A stretch of DNA of 64,000 nucleotides from positions 1 to 64,000 of the forward strand of contig JAUIGR010000004.1 in the NCBI GenBank assembly GCA_030430025.1, written 5' to 3'. This document shows positions 24,407-34,298 of the stretch, piece by piece. The stretch is from Gammaproteobacteria bacterium (GTDB lineage Bacteria > Pseudomonadota > Gammaproteobacteria > Xanthomonadales > Marinicellaceae). Each line of letters starts with the position of its first letter. Position 1 is the first letter of the stretch. Below the pieces are notes generated by a model. The model saw only the letters and a program-made list of their open reading frames with translations, was not told where the DNA came from and did not search any database. A program made the position numbers and the translations under genes.

Positions 24407-25101
24407 CTATTCAAAGTCATCTTCAAAAATAAGATCATAAACAGCAAAACAGACTTCGAAATCCTGTTGATTATCCAGGCCTTCACCCGGATCTGCATGC
24501 GCTGCTACCCAGTCGATAATCTCTTGATCATCACTTTCCAGGCAGTTGTTTTGAATCCGCAGATCACCATCAACAGGGGCGCCAGAGATGTCAGGAAATG
24601 CACCTAATAAGAAATTATTCTGCAAGTAAAGGTCACTCAAGTTACTCAGTTGACCCAACGAAGCAGGAATCTCTCCGCTCAAATCGTTACCATTTAATAG
24701 CAAATACTCCAGATTCTCCATACTACCCAGTGAATCTGGAATCTGGCCAGTCAGGTCATTCTTAGACAGATCAAGTCCGATCAAGTTATCAAAATTATCA
24801 CCCATCATCTCAGGCAGTGTGCCCGTTAAATTTTTGTCTATGATGGCAATGTGTGTGACACTATCCCCTGTGTTGTTACAAAAGATGATACCGGCTGACC
24901 TCCCCATGCATCTTTAATACTTTGGCTGAGGATTGAGGCAGCCACATTCATGCTACTGTACATGGTGTTCAACATTATACACTCTTGTACTGGAACATCC
25001 AGACCATCGCCAACACATTTAAATGCCCACGCTTGATTGATACTGGTGACCAAAACCAAGATCACAAACAATCTCATCATTATTCTCATTGTATACCTCA
25101 T
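24407..25101 (-). pseudogene. Secreted plant-type leucine-rich-repeat protein with a frameshift
   Basis: Two overlapping minus-strand frames make one protein. The first (from 25101) has a signal peptide MRLFVILVLVTSINQAWA and a short cap that reaches KDAWGG. The second continues with SAGIIFCNNTGDSVTHI and then four LRR units of the IPDSLGSMENLEYLLLNGNDLSG type, ending in DLIFEDDFE. Reading passes cleanly from one frame to the other if one base is restored near GGAGG at about 24900, so a 1-nt deletion or a sequencing error explains the break. The acidic DDFE end resembles tails of other exported proteins from related bacteria. As it stands the gene is broken. Confidence 0.75.
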
Positions 25102-25359
25102 TTGAAAGTGACTTCTTATAAGACACCACCGTTCTTTTCAGCTCAACGGGCCATTTTTTTTGTTTTTTTTGTTGCCAACAAGCAAATCCCTTCATCAGAA
25201 TCTTTTATTTAGTCGGTCCTGAAAAACACGGTTTTCCCGATTGTAGATTAAGAGCACACCCATCGACAAATAAGGGCTATCAATGAATTATTTGATGCAT
25301 GATACAAAAAAATCAGTGCACATTGGTCTGATTTTTCTGGGACCAAGAAAATGGACCAA
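25102..25359. other. Intergenic stretch with an IS-end-like motif
   Basis: No gene was found. At 25208-25227 the sequence TTTAGTCGGTCCTGAAAAAC closely resembles the left end of the dispersed repeats at 37606 and 60869 (TTAGTCGAACCTGAAAAA). It lies about 130 bp beyond the stop of the IS5-type transposase remnant, so it may be that element's terminal repeat. Confidence 0.45.
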
Positions 25360-25827
<468 letters not shown>

Positions 25828-25895
25828 TCGGCGTGAGCATCCCTTGCTTCTGATTTTTGGCGGGCCAGAAAAAGCACCTCATTAATAGGGGTGTC

Positions 25896-26384
25896 CTATA
25901 ATAAATATCGCTCCATAAAAACACCACAACCACTGTGTCCAGTTGCTCCCAATCGTTGTGTTCGATAGACAAAACCATGCTTAATATAAAGTGCTTGGGC
26001 TATCTTCATTTCCGATGTTGTTTCCAAGTACATACGTTTGAAACCTGCTTTTTTCGCTTCTTGTATGCACAATGACAGCAATCTGTTACCCCAACCTCGA
26101 CCACGCAATGCTGATTTAAAATACATTTTACGTAATTCAGCAATACCCTGTCCTGCTGTCCCTGCCAACACCGCAAACCCACCCACACCCAAAATTTCAT
26201 CTTCACTTTCAATGACAAAATAGCCAGCATCTTCACTTTGATAAGCGGCAAACATATCATCAAGCTCAGGGTCAACACCTGCAAATCCTTGACCTTGTAT
26301 ACCATGCTCCAATAGGACAGTCGTAACTAACGATTTGATGGCTACATTATCGTGAGGTTTGATCGGCCTGATGTTCAAATTCAT
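25896..26384 (-). CDS. GNAT-family N-acetyltransferase
   Basis: The 162-residue single-domain acetyltransferase has the acetyl-CoA loop ALRGRGWGNRLLSLCIQEAKKAG preceded by the ELRKMYF strand, and the C-terminal block YLETTSEMKIAQALYIKHGFV. This pattern is typical of small-molecule or peptide N-acetyltransferases. The substrate is unknown. Its ATG overlaps the thiI stop as ATGA, so it is translationally coupled to thiI. The downstream side runs into decayed IS5 sequence 69 bp after the stop. Confidence 0.85.
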   Translation of the reverse strand: MNLNIRPIKPHDNVAIKSLVTTVLLEHGIQGQGFAGVDPELDDMFAAYQSEDAGYFVIESEDEILGVGGFAVLAGTAGQGIAELRKMYFKSALRGRGWGNRLLSLCIQEAKKAGFKRMYLETTSEMKIAQALYIKHGFVYRTQRLGATGHSGCGVFMERYLL

Positions 26385-27637
26385 ACGTAACTGTTTTCGT
26401 CTCCAAACTCCTTTTTAAAAACCAATTGACCAAAGTTATATACCAGAGTAGTGGTTTCATCTAATGTATCCCGTATTAAGTCAGAATAACCCTCTAGGTA
26501 TTGGGTTTCCAGTTTATCTAGCACATTGAATTTCGATTTTGTGCGAGGACTTTTACTGATTAACGCACAACAATCTTTATATGGCTCTCGACAAACCTCA
26601 AATAATCCCAAGTCCATCGATTTGTTAATAATTTCATCTTTATTATATGTCAGCAATGGTCTCAAAATTGGTGAACTAATCGCTCTATTCATTGAGTTGA
26701 TGTTATCCAGTGTCTGTGACGCCACTTGTCCGAGGTTATCACCGGTCACCAATGCTGCTGCATTAATATCTACCATTATATGCTCAGCGACTCGCGCCAT
26801 GAAACGCCTAAATAAAATGAGGTCATAATCTAAATCTTGTTCTAGTAAAGCCATATCAAAATGAGTATAAGGCACAATAAATAATCGTGAACGACCTGTG
26901 ACCTCACTCAATTGTCTGACTATTCGGGCAATTTTATAATTTTCTACGTCATTCAAGTTATGGTGTGAGGCTGAAAAATGTATAAAATCGACACTACAAC
27001 CTCGATTCGCCATTAACCAAGCAGCAACAGGCGAATCAAATCCTCCGGATAATAACGTCAAAACACGACCTGTCGACGACACCGGTAAACCGCCAGTGCC
27101 TCGTATCTTATTAGTATGAACCGACATGCCTTGTGAAGTCACATCAACATAGAAAAACTGATCAGCATTCTTTAAATCAACATGCTGCCAAGAGCTTGTT
27201 TTGAATATGCAAGTAGCCAAAGCTTTTTCAAATTCTTGTGAGTTCATTGGAAAGTTTTTATCACTGCGCTTGACCCTCACAGCAAAACGCTGACCTTCTT
27301 GGTAAACATCATTAGCCAGATAACTAATTAAATCATAAACAGGTTGTAAATTTTCACCTTTAAGGAAACGAAACTCAGGTTCGGGAAACCAATGTACCAA
27401 ACTTAACCACGCTATACCCGGTATTCGAGCTAATTCTGTGACAGCCTGCTCTGCCTGTTTTTTTTCAATGGTAGGTATTTCAACAAACACTCGATCATGA
27501 ATGGATCGCACTTGCCAGTCAAATCCTAATGATTTAAGTTTTTTGCGCATTTGCTTACGCAACCGTTTAACAAACTCACTACGGTTCCTTCCTTTTAATG
27601 CCAGTTCAGCATAATGAACAACTATTTTATAATGCAT
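26381..27637 (-). CDS. thiI: tRNA 4-thiouridine synthase ThiI (without rhodanese domain)
   Basis: The 418-residue protein has the N-terminal ferredoxin-like/THUMP region (about 1-165) and the PP-loop adenylation domain starting at SGGFDSPVAAWLMANRG. It modifies U8 of tRNA to 4-thiouridine; in some bacteria it also delivers sulfur for thiamine synthesis. Enterobacterial ThiI has an extra C-terminal rhodanese domain with an essential Cys456. This protein ends about 65 residues earlier and lacks it, as in Bacillus, so a cysteine desulfurase may pass sulfur directly. The aminotransferase gene ends 5 bp upstream and the GNAT gene overlaps its stop. Confidence 0.93.
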   Translation of the reverse strand: MHYKIVVHYAELALKGRNRSEFVKRLRKQMRKKLKSLGFDWQVRSIHDRVFVEIPTIEKKQAEQAVTELARIPGIAWLSLVHWFPEPEFRFLKGENLQPVYDLISYLANDVYQEGQRFAVRVKRSDKNFPMNSQEFEKALATCIFKTSSWQHVDLKNADQFFYVDVTSQGMSVHTNKIRGTGGLPVSSTGRVLTLLSGGFDSPVAAWLMANRGCSVDFIHFSASHHNLNDVENYKIARIVRQLSEVTGRSRLFIVPYTHFDMALLEQDLDYDLILFRRFMARVAEHIMVDINAAALVTGDNLGQVASQTLDNINSMNRAISSPILRPLLTYNKDEIINKSMDLGLFEVCREPYKDCCALISKSPRTKSKFNVLDKLETQYLEGYSDLIRDTLDETTTLVYNFGQLVFKKEFGDENSYV

Positions 27638-27642
27638 TTCAA

Positions 27643-28839
27643 TTAATTAAGGTATTTATTTAAACAAGTTTCCATTCTTAAAACAGCTGCTCTTAGAATA
27701 TCTATCGAGGTGGCAAACGATAAACGTATATAGCCAGGAGCACCAAATGGAGTACCGGGAACAACTGCTACACCGGCCTCTTCCAATAACCAACTAGCAA
27801 AAGCAATATCGTCATCAATACCGGCTAATTGTTCTATGGCTTCAGTGACATCAGGAAATGCATAAAAAGCCCCTTGACCAGGTTGGCAACTGAATCCAGG
27901 TAACTGATCTAAAGCAGCAATCAAGTAATCATGGCGCTCCCTGAAAGCTTTTCTCATTTCCTGCAAACAATCTTGCGGTCCATTATATGCGGCAACAGCC
28001 GCTGCTTGGGAAATCGAACACGGATTGGATGTGCTTTGTGACTGTACTTTGCGCATGGCTGTAATGATGTTTTTGGGGCCTGCTGCATAACCGATTCGCC
28101 AACCTGTCATAGCATAAGCCTTAGACACACCGTTAATAATAATACAACGGGTTTTCAATTCAGGAAATAATGCCACTAAATTAGCTAAAGGCTCATCACC
28201 CCAATAAATATGTTCATAAATATCATCAGTAGTCACTAATACATGTTGATATTTAAGCAACACCCTTCCTAGCGCTTTCATTTCCTGTTGGCTATATGCT
28301 CGGCCTGTTGGATTACTGGGAGAGTTTAAAATCACCAGTTTGGTTTGTTTCGTTATAGCAGCAGTTAATTGTTCGGCTGTCAATTTAAAATCAGAAGACT
28401 GTGATGTTTTAACGATCACTGACTGCCCACCAGCCAACAAAGTCATGTCTGGATAAGACACCCAATAGGGTGCTGGAATGACAACTTCGTCACCCGGGTT
28501 CAACACTGCACTCAATAGGTTAAAAATACTGTGCTTAGCTCCACAAGAGACCAAAATTTCATCATGATGATAATCAACCTGATTTTCACGCTTTAACTTA
28601 CTAATGATGGCTTCTTTGAGTTCAGGTGTCCCATCCACAGCGGTATATTTAGTTTGTCCATCTTCAATTGCCTTGATGGCTGCTTGTTTGACATGATATG
28701 GAGTGTCGAAATCTGGTTCCCCTGCACCTAGCCCAATAACATCTTGACCCGCCCTTTTCAACGCAGCAGCTTTCATACTCACAGCAATAGTAGCAGAAGG
28801 TTTGACCTGATTAATTAAATCAGCTATAAAATCAGTCAT
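27643..28839 (-). CDS. aspC: Class I pyridoxal-phosphate aminotransferase, aspartate type
   Basis: The 398-residue protein has VIGLGAGEPDFDTP at the N-terminus, the SNPTGRAYS substrate/cofactor loop, TTDDIYEHIYW and the Schiff-base lysine in NGVSKAYAMTGWRIGYAAGP. The C-terminal Arg lies in PGYIRLSFATS. The pattern matches the Ib subgroup of aspartate (or aspartate/prephenate) aminotransferases, not the enterobacterial AspC proper, so the symbol is a functional label. It transfers the amino group between aspartate and 2-oxoglutarate. It lies 5 bp upstream of thiI. Confidence 0.88.
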   Translation of the reverse strand: MTDFIADLINQVKPSATIAVSMKAAALKRAGQDVIGLGAGEPDFDTPYHVKQAAIKAIEDGQTKYTAVDGTPELKEAIISKLKRENQVDYHHDEILVSCGAKHSIFNLLSAVLNPGDEVVIPAPYWVSYPDMTLLAGGQSVIVKTSQSSDFKLTAEQLTAAITKQTKLVILNSPSNPTGRAYSQQEMKALGRVLLKYQHVLVTTDDIYEHIYWGDEPLANLVALFPELKTRCIIINGVSKAYAMTGWRIGYAAGPKNIITAMRKVQSQSTSNPCSISQAAAVAAYNGPQDCLQEMRKAFRERHDYLIAALDQLPGFSCQPGQGAFYAFPDVTEAIEQLAGIDDDIAFASWLLEEAGVAVVPGTPFGAPGYIRLSFATSIDILRAAVLRMETCLNKYLN

Positions 28840-28986
28840 AGCAATTCTGTTAAATACAAAACGGCTATCTTATAGCTACATTTAGTAATTAACAACACCA
28901 TCAGCATGATTTAAAAAGTAGTAATGATATGACCAATCCCTTCAGTCAATATATCTTAATGACGCCTCATAATGAAAATATAGAAC

Positions 28987-29634
28987 TTAACACCATAATT
29001 CACGACTTTTAATAGGTCTGCCATTGACAAGATGTCTGACTACCACGCGCATTAGCCAATTAATTCCCTTGATATCACAACTTTTATTATTAATGAAGTC
29101 GATGAAGTTTTGAGCGGTACATTTTTTTGACAGGTCATCTAATATCAATCCTTCTTGTACGGAAAACTGGATGTAATCACTATTATTGATATGATCAGGC
29201 ACCTCAAGTTGATAACCGAGCAAGCAACATAGAAACCATTCAGAACGTCTTAATATCAGAGCAATGTTGTTATCCGCTTGAAGCTGCTTCAGTGTATTCT
29301 GATATTGAGGGTATATACTTTGATATAACGAATTGTCAATTCTTAATAACATCAATAATTCATTAAGGTACATCATAGCAACATGATTATTATAAGGTAT
29401 GGGTGGTAGCAATCCACTTTGCTCTGCTGATACCAAAGTTTTCAAGTCAGAGCGACCCTGCCAAGCCAATGTAGTGGCTACGAAATATTGAAGTTGCCCA
29501 TAAAAGTGAGATTTTGGCTTTTTGCTTCCTTTCGCTAAAGCATGAATCAAACCCTGCTCAGTCAAATAATATAATATTTCACTGCTATTACCATATGGCC
29601 GACGATGTAACAAATACCCAGCTTTTGACTCCAT
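28987..29634 (-). CDS. recO: DNA repair protein RecO
   Basis: The 215-residue protein has the family N-terminal OB-fold sequence GYLLHRRPYGNSSEILYYLTEQGLIHALAKGSKKPKS, followed by YFVATTLAWQGRSDLKTLVSAEQSG and a mostly helical C-terminal part. RecO helps load RecA at RecFOR sites by binding single-stranded DNA and SSB. Its ATG overlaps the era stop as TAATG, and the era-recO order is conserved among gammaproteobacteria. The usual next gene, pdxJ, is absent here. Confidence 0.93.
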   Translation of the reverse strand: MESKAGYLLHRRPYGNSSEILYYLTEQGLIHALAKGSKKPKSHFYGQLQYFVATTLAWQGRSDLKTLVSAEQSGLLPPIPYNNHVAMMYLNELLMLLRIDNSLYQSIYPQYQNTLKQLQADNNIALILRRSEWFLCCLLGYQLEVPDHINNSDYIQFSVQEGLILDDLSKKCTAQNFIDFINNKSCDIKGINWLMRVVVRHLVNGRPIKSRELWC

Positions 29635-30539
29635 TAATTTGCACGTTCATCCGTATAACCCAATGATGCTATGGCATTGAGATCATCAGTCCAAGAAGAT
29701 TTGACTTTAACCCACAGTTTTAAGTTAACTTTAGCCTGAATAAATTGCTCTATTACTTGACGAGCTTTGACACCAATCTGCTTGATTGCTTCTCCTTGCT
29801 TACCGATAATAATACTTTTTTGACTGTTTTTTTCGACCCAAATGACCGCATGTATATGATGTATTGTTCCTTTAACATCATAGTTTTCAATGGCTACGGT
29901 CATACTGTAGGGGAGCTCTTGATGGAATCGTTCCGTTAACTGTTCTCTGATGAACTCTGAAATGAAAAACCGTGTTGAACGGTCAGAAATCTGTTCTGGA
30001 TCAAAAATAGGATCCCCTTCAGGTAAACAGCTCAAAATCATTGATAACAGTGGCTTAATTTGTTTATTCTTAAGTGCACTGATGTAATGAACCGAATCAA
30101 AATAGTAATTATTAGATAAATCGTCCACAAAAGGTATAAGACGCCCTTTATCTTTAACTTTATCTATTTTATTAACTACCAGTATTTTTTTAGCATTTGA
30201 TTGTTGTACCACTTGAGCTGCACATTTATCCTCATCAGTCCATTTTAAAGATTCTATCAACAACAAAACAACATCAACACAAAGTGAAGAAGATTGAGCA
30301 GTTTGATTCAGGTGTTTATTTAATGCCGTACCTTTTTGGTTATGAATACCAGGCGTGTCAATAAATACTATTTGGCCTTGATCTGTACTATGAATAGCTA
30401 ATATTTGGTGACGGGTGGTTTGAGGTTTATGAGAAACAATTGATAACTTTTGCTGTAGAATCTGATTAATCAAAGTCGATTTACCAACATTTGGACGTCC
30501 AATAACTGCAACATAACCAGAACAGTATGTTTCAGCCAT
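29634..30539 (-). CDS. era: Ribosome-assembly GTPase Era
   Basis: The 301-residue protein starts MAETYCSGYVAVIGRPNVGKST, giving the P-loop near residue 14. It continues with the switch DTPGIH, the specificity motif NKIDKVKD and the C-terminal KH domain (IIGKQGEAIKQIGVKARQ). Era binds 16S rRNA during small-subunit maturation. The ATG at 30539 is chosen because the upstream frame runs inside rnc and lacks family similarity; the 8-bp overlap with rnc and the 301-aa length match E. coli Era. Confidence 0.95.
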   Translation of the reverse strand: MAETYCSGYVAVIGRPNVGKSTLINQILQQKLSIVSHKPQTTRHQILAIHSTDQGQIVFIDTPGIHNQKGTALNKHLNQTAQSSSLCVDVVLLLIESLKWTDEDKCAAQVVQQSNAKKILVVNKIDKVKDKGRLIPFVDDLSNNYYFDSVHYISALKNKQIKPLLSMILSCLPEGDPIFDPEQISDRSTRFFISEFIREQLTERFHQELPYSMTVAIENYDVKGTIHHIHAVIWVEKNSQKSIIIGKQGEAIKQIGVKARQVIEQFIQAKVNLKLWVKVKSSWTDDLNAIASLGYTDERAN

Positions 30540-31188
30540 TAAGTAACACCAACATTTTTTCTGCACAAGCTTGCTCTGCTTTTTTAATCGATTTGGCTTT
30601 TGCCTCAGTTTTGAGCGCCTCTTCCAGCACCTCACATTCTACTTGAAAAACAACCTCTCCCTGTTCTTCATATTCCGAAATTGTTTGGTAGACAGGCAAG
30701 TTCAAACCCTGCTTTTGTAATACTTCTTGCAAATGTGACTTAGGATCTTTTTTTATAATAACAGGATCAACTTTAATTAACCACGGCTCCATAACTTTAG
30801 AGATAAATTCATAAGCAACAGCATAGCCTTGATCTAACAAAACTGCTCCAAATACAGCTTCAACAGCATCTGCCAATACAGAGCTTTTGTTAACCCCACC
30901 AGATTTAATTTCACCTTGACCAAGTTTGATGCTTTCACCAAGTTGATAATGGCGAGCGACTTCAGCCAATGTCTTACCCCTAACCAAAGTGGCCCTTAGT
31001 CGCGATAGTTCCCCCTCTGTTAGCTGATGGTATAGACTGTAAAGATGAGTCGATATAACCAAAGACAGTACAGAGTCGCCCAAAAATTCCAAACGTTCAT
31101 TGTTACTTCTACTTACACTTCGGTGAGTCAAAGCCTGGGACAGCAAGCGCTCATCATGCCAAATGATTTTTTGTCCCAATATTTTCAA
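30532..31188 (-). CDS. rnc: Ribonuclease III
   Basis: The 218-residue enzyme has the catalytic signature NERLEFLGDSVLSL and the C-terminal metal-binding DAVEAVFGAVLLDQG. A double-stranded-RNA-binding domain follows (DPKSHLQEVLQKQGLNLPVYQ...AKSIKKAEQACAEKML). It processes rRNA precursors and structured mRNAs. The gene overlaps era by 8 bp and follows the DUF4845 gene by 2 bp, the conserved lepB-DUF4845-rnc-era order. Confidence 0.96.
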   Translation of the reverse strand: MKILGQKIIWHDERLLSQALTHRSVSRSNNERLEFLGDSVLSLVISTHLYSLYHQLTEGELSRLRATLVRGKTLAEVARHYQLGESIKLGQGEIKSGGVNKSSVLADAVEAVFGAVLLDQGYAVAYEFISKVMEPWLIKVDPVIIKKDPKSHLQEVLQKQGLNLPVYQTISEYEEQGEVVFQVECEVLEEALKTEAKAKSIKKAEQACAEKMLVLLNG

Positions 31189-31190
31189 TT

Positions 31191-31553
31191 TTATTGAAGC
31201 GGGACACGCTCTTCAAATTTGATAATGAATCCTAAGTTAAATATAAAATCTTTTTCTACTGCATATTTAACCTGAATTTCACGACCATTACCTCGAACAA
31301 TTTTGAAGTCTTTAGCAGACACTTGATCAACATAACTGGTATATAACAATTTAGCTATACGATCTTTAATTTTTCCTGGAGAATCATTAGGTGACGCTTC
31401 AGACGCTGCTGTTTTCATTGCTTTGACGACTGACATGTGATCCATATACACTGGACCTATCTGCATGGTAGCAAAAGCAAAGAAACCTAAAACAGCCAAC
31501 ACAAAAACAAACCCTATGAGGGTTAAACCTTCTGTTTTTTTCAAAGATTTCAT
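31191..31553 (-). CDS. DUF4845 membrane-anchored protein
   Basis: The 120-residue protein has one N-terminal membrane segment (about residues 10-28) resembling a type IV pilin-like helix (GLTLIGFVFVLAVLGFFAF). The small periplasmic domain ends in FNLGFIIKFEERVPLQ. DUF4845 proteins lie between lepB and rnc in many gammaproteobacteria, and their function is unknown. The 2-bp spacing to rnc and the conserved order support a real gene. Confidence 0.88.
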   Translation of the reverse strand: MKSLKKTEGLTLIGFVFVLAVLGFFAFATMQIGPVYMDHMSVVKAMKTAASEASPNDSPGKIKDRIAKLLYTSYVDQVSAKDFKIVRGNGREIQVKYAVEKDFIFNLGFIIKFEERVPLQ

Positions 31554-31627
31554 GCGAATATTTTGATTGAAGTTGATTTAATAACGATTATCGTGAGATT
31601 TTCATGATTTGTCAAACGATCTTAGTT

Positions 31628-32425
31628 TCAAATTATTTTTGTACCTATACGTTTCAACCCTTCAAAAAAATGTGGAATACGCCAATGCATCCAAATAAAT
31701 TTAGCTTCACCTACTAGATTCCTTTCAGGAACCAGTCCCCAAACTCGAGAGTCTGATGAGTGATCTCGATTATCACCCATAACAAAATAATGTCCTTCAG
31801 GCACTTTCAGTTTTAAGTGGGCAAATTGGTTGTAATAACCATTATGTATCAACATCATGTGAGCCTCTTTATCACCCAATTGCTCTGTCATCAAATTCAA
31901 ACCTTGTGGATCGATATCATCATGGAAACCTGTATAAGGCCCCTGAGCTTCCTGGCTCACTAGCTCTCCATTGATGTAAATACTTTTACTGCGTTGATCA
32001 TAGAAAACTTCATCTCCCGGTAAACCAATAACTCTTTTAATATAATCTTGCTTTTGATCCTTAGGAAAACGAAATACCACTACATCACCACGTTCAGGAT
32101 GACCAATTTCAACTAAAGTGTCATGGGTTACTGGCATTTTAAGGCCATATGCAAACTTGTTAACATAGATAAAATCACCAGTCAACAAGGTAGGCATCAT
32201 TGATGATGAAGGAATACGAAATGGCTCAAACACAAAAGTTCTGACCACTAATACGAAAAAAAAGACTGGAAAGAAAGAATGACCGAAGCCAACAATATTT
32301 AAGAACAAACTCGTTTGCTCAGTATCCTTTTTTTTAAGTTTGATTTTGACATACAACCAACCAAAAAATGTCAACACACTGGCCAGAGCTAAAAATGCTT
32401 CGAAATCAAAATGTATTTCATTCAT
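31628..32425 (-). CDS. lepB: Signal peptidase I
   Basis: The 265-residue protein has two N-terminal membrane segments and the catalytic serine in RIPSSSMMPTLLTGDF. The general-base lysine region is RGDVVVFRFPKDQKQDYIKRVIGLPGD, and the C-terminal box is MGDNRDHSSDSRVWG. It cleaves signal peptides of exported proteins on the periplasmic face. It is shorter than E. coli LepB, within the common range. It lies 12 bp downstream of lepA. Confidence 0.96.
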   Translation of the reverse strand: MNEIHFDFEAFLALASVLTFFGWLYVKIKLKKKDTEQTSLFLNIVGFGHSFFPVFFFVLVVRTFVFEPFRIPSSSMMPTLLTGDFIYVNKFAYGLKMPVTHDTLVEIGHPERGDVVVFRFPKDQKQDYIKRVIGLPGDEVFYDQRSKSIYINGELVSQEAQGPYTGFHDDIDPQGLNLMTEQLGDKEAHMMLIHNGYYNQFAHLKLKVPEGHYFVMGDNRDHSSDSRVWGLVPERNLVGEAKFIWMHWRIPHFFEGLKRIGTKII

Positions 32426-32437
32426 ATCATCATCTCA

Positions 32438-34219
32438 CTAATCTACTTTTAATACTGCCAAGAATGCTTCCTGGGGGACTTCTACACGGCCTATCTGTTT
32501 CATACGTTTTTTACCGGCTTTTTGTTTTTCTAGTAACTTTTTCTTACGAGTGGCATCACCGCCATAACATTTGGCTGTGACATTTTTACGTAATGCTTTG
32601 ACCGTAGTTCGGGCTATAATTTGGGAGCCAATAGCAGCCTGAATGGCCACATCAAACATTTGCCTCGGAATTAACTCTTTCAATCGCTCTGTCAACTCCC
32701 TACCTCGTCGCTGAGCATTTTCTTTATGAGTTAGAATGGACAAAGCATCAACACGATCTCCATTAATAAGCACATCCAATCGAATAAATGGACCGGCTTC
32801 ATAACGATCAAACTCATATTCAAATGAAGCATAACCACGACTGACTGATTTTAATCTATCAAAAAAGTCAAGTACCACTTCGCTTAAAGGCATATCAAAT
32901 GTTAACTGAACCTGTTTACCCAAGTATTGCATATTTTTCTGAGCACCTCTTTTTTCAATGCATAAACTGATGACAGAACCTACATAATCGTGAGGTAATA
33001 GAATATTCGCCCTAATAATAGGTTCTCTAATCTCCTGAAACATTTCGGGTAAATTAGCAGGGTTATCGAGCATCTTTACATCACCATTTTTATCTACCAA
33101 TTCGTATACTACGGTAGGAGCAGTGGTCACTAAATCAATATCAAATTCACGCTCTATACGTTCCTGAATGACTTCCATATGCAGCATGCCAAGAAATCCA
33201 CAACGAAAACCAAAGCCCAATGCAGATGATGTTTCTGGTTCAAATACCAAAGAAGCATCATTCAAACGCAATTTTTCCAAAGCTTCACGTAGATCTTGGT
33301 AATCATCTGCTGCTGTTGGAAACAAACCAGCAAACACCCGAGGCTGGGACTGCATAAAGCCTGATAATGGTTTTGAAGCTGGTCTTTTGACCAAAGTAAT
33401 GGTATCACCAACCGGCGCCCCATGAACATTTTTTATAGAGGCAGAGACATAACCGACTTCGCCACACATGAGAGTTTGTCCTGGCGTACGCTTTGGTGTG
33501 AATTTGCCTAAACCATCTACCAATTGTTCTGACTTAAGTGACATAATTTGAATCTTATCTTTGACTGACAGTTGACCGTTAAAGATTCGAACTAAAGACA
33601 CCACACCAAGATAATTATCAAACCAAGAGTCTATTATCGATGCCTGTAAGGGAGCCTCTGCATCTCCTTTAGGTGATGGAACCAAATCAGCTATCGCCTC
33701 AAGCACTGCTTCAACACCTTGCCCTGTTTTCGCTGAAACCAACAAAGCATCCGAGGCATCAATTCCTATCACATCTTCAATCTCTTGCTTAACACGTTCA
33801 ACATCAGCGGATGGTAAATCTATCTTGTTAATCACTGGAATGACTTCTAAGCCCATTTCGATGGCTGTATAGCAGTTAGCTACTGATTGCGCTTCGACAC
33901 CCTGAGCCGCATCTACTACCAACAAAGCACCTTCACATGCTGCCAATGATCTGGAAACCTCATAAGAAAAATCTACATGGCCTGGAGTATCGATGAGATT
34001 GTATTGGTAAATCTCGCCGTTTTTTGCGTTGAATGTCAAACAAACAGCCTGAGACTTAATAGTAATGCCCCGCTCTCGCTCAATATCCATACTATCCAAA
34101 ACTTGGGCATCCATTTCCCGTTCAGATAATCCCCCACATATTTGGATAAAGCGATCAGCCAAAGTAGACTTGCCGTGATCAATATGAGCAATGATGGAAA
34201 AATTACGAATGTTTTTCAT
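32438..34219 (-). CDS. lepA: Elongation factor 4 (LepA)
   Basis: The 593-residue translational GTPase has all G motifs ([29 protein letters not shown]), the EF-G-like domains, and the LepA-specific C-terminal domain ending with [32 protein letters not shown], which contacts the ribosome. It acts on ribosomes during elongation or initiation under stress. It is followed by lepB, and an inverted-repeat terminator separates it from mucD upstream. Confidence 0.97.
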   Translation of the reverse strand: MKNIRNFSIIAHIDHGKSTLADRFIQICGGLSEREMDAQVLDSMDIERERGITIKSQAVCLTFNAKNGEIYQYNLIDTPGHVDFSYEVSRSLAACEGALLVVDAAQGVEAQSVANCYTAIEMGLEVIPVINKIDLPSADVERVKQEIEDVIGIDASDALLVSAKTGQGVEAVLEAIADLVPSPKGDAEAPLQASIIDSWFDNYLGVVSLVRIFNGQLSVKDKIQIMSLKSEQLVDGLGKFTPKRTPGQTLMCGEVGYVSASIKNVHGAPVGDTITLVKRPASKPLSGFMQSQPRVFAGLFPTAADDYQDLREALEKLRLNDASLVFEPETSSALGFGFRCGFLGMLHMEVIQERIEREFDIDLVTTAPTVVYELVDKNGDVKMLDNPANLPEMFQEIREPIIRANILLPHDYVGSVISLCIEKRGAQKNMQYLGKQVQLTFDMPLSEVVLDFFDRLKSVSRGYASFEYEFDRYEAGPFIRLDVLINGDRVDALSILTHKENAQRRGRELTERLKELIPRQMFDVAIQAAIGSQIIARTTVKALRKNVTAKCYGGDATRKKKLLEKQKAGKKRMKQIGRVEVPQEAFLAVLKVD

Positions 34220-34249
34220 AGAACATTAACAGTGATGATAAAAGCAACA

Positions 34250-34273
34250 AATCCCGTGACAAGTCACGGGATT
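34250..34273 (-). terminator. Terminator between mucD and lepA
   Basis: A perfect 11-bp stem, AATCCCGTGAC (34250-34260) with GTCACGGGATT (34263-34273), has a 2-nt spacer. On the minus strand it lies 26 bp after the mucD stop and is followed by a T-rich but interrupted run. Confidence 0.75.
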
Positions 34274-34298
34274 TTCAGGTATTTTATACCTTTGTTGG

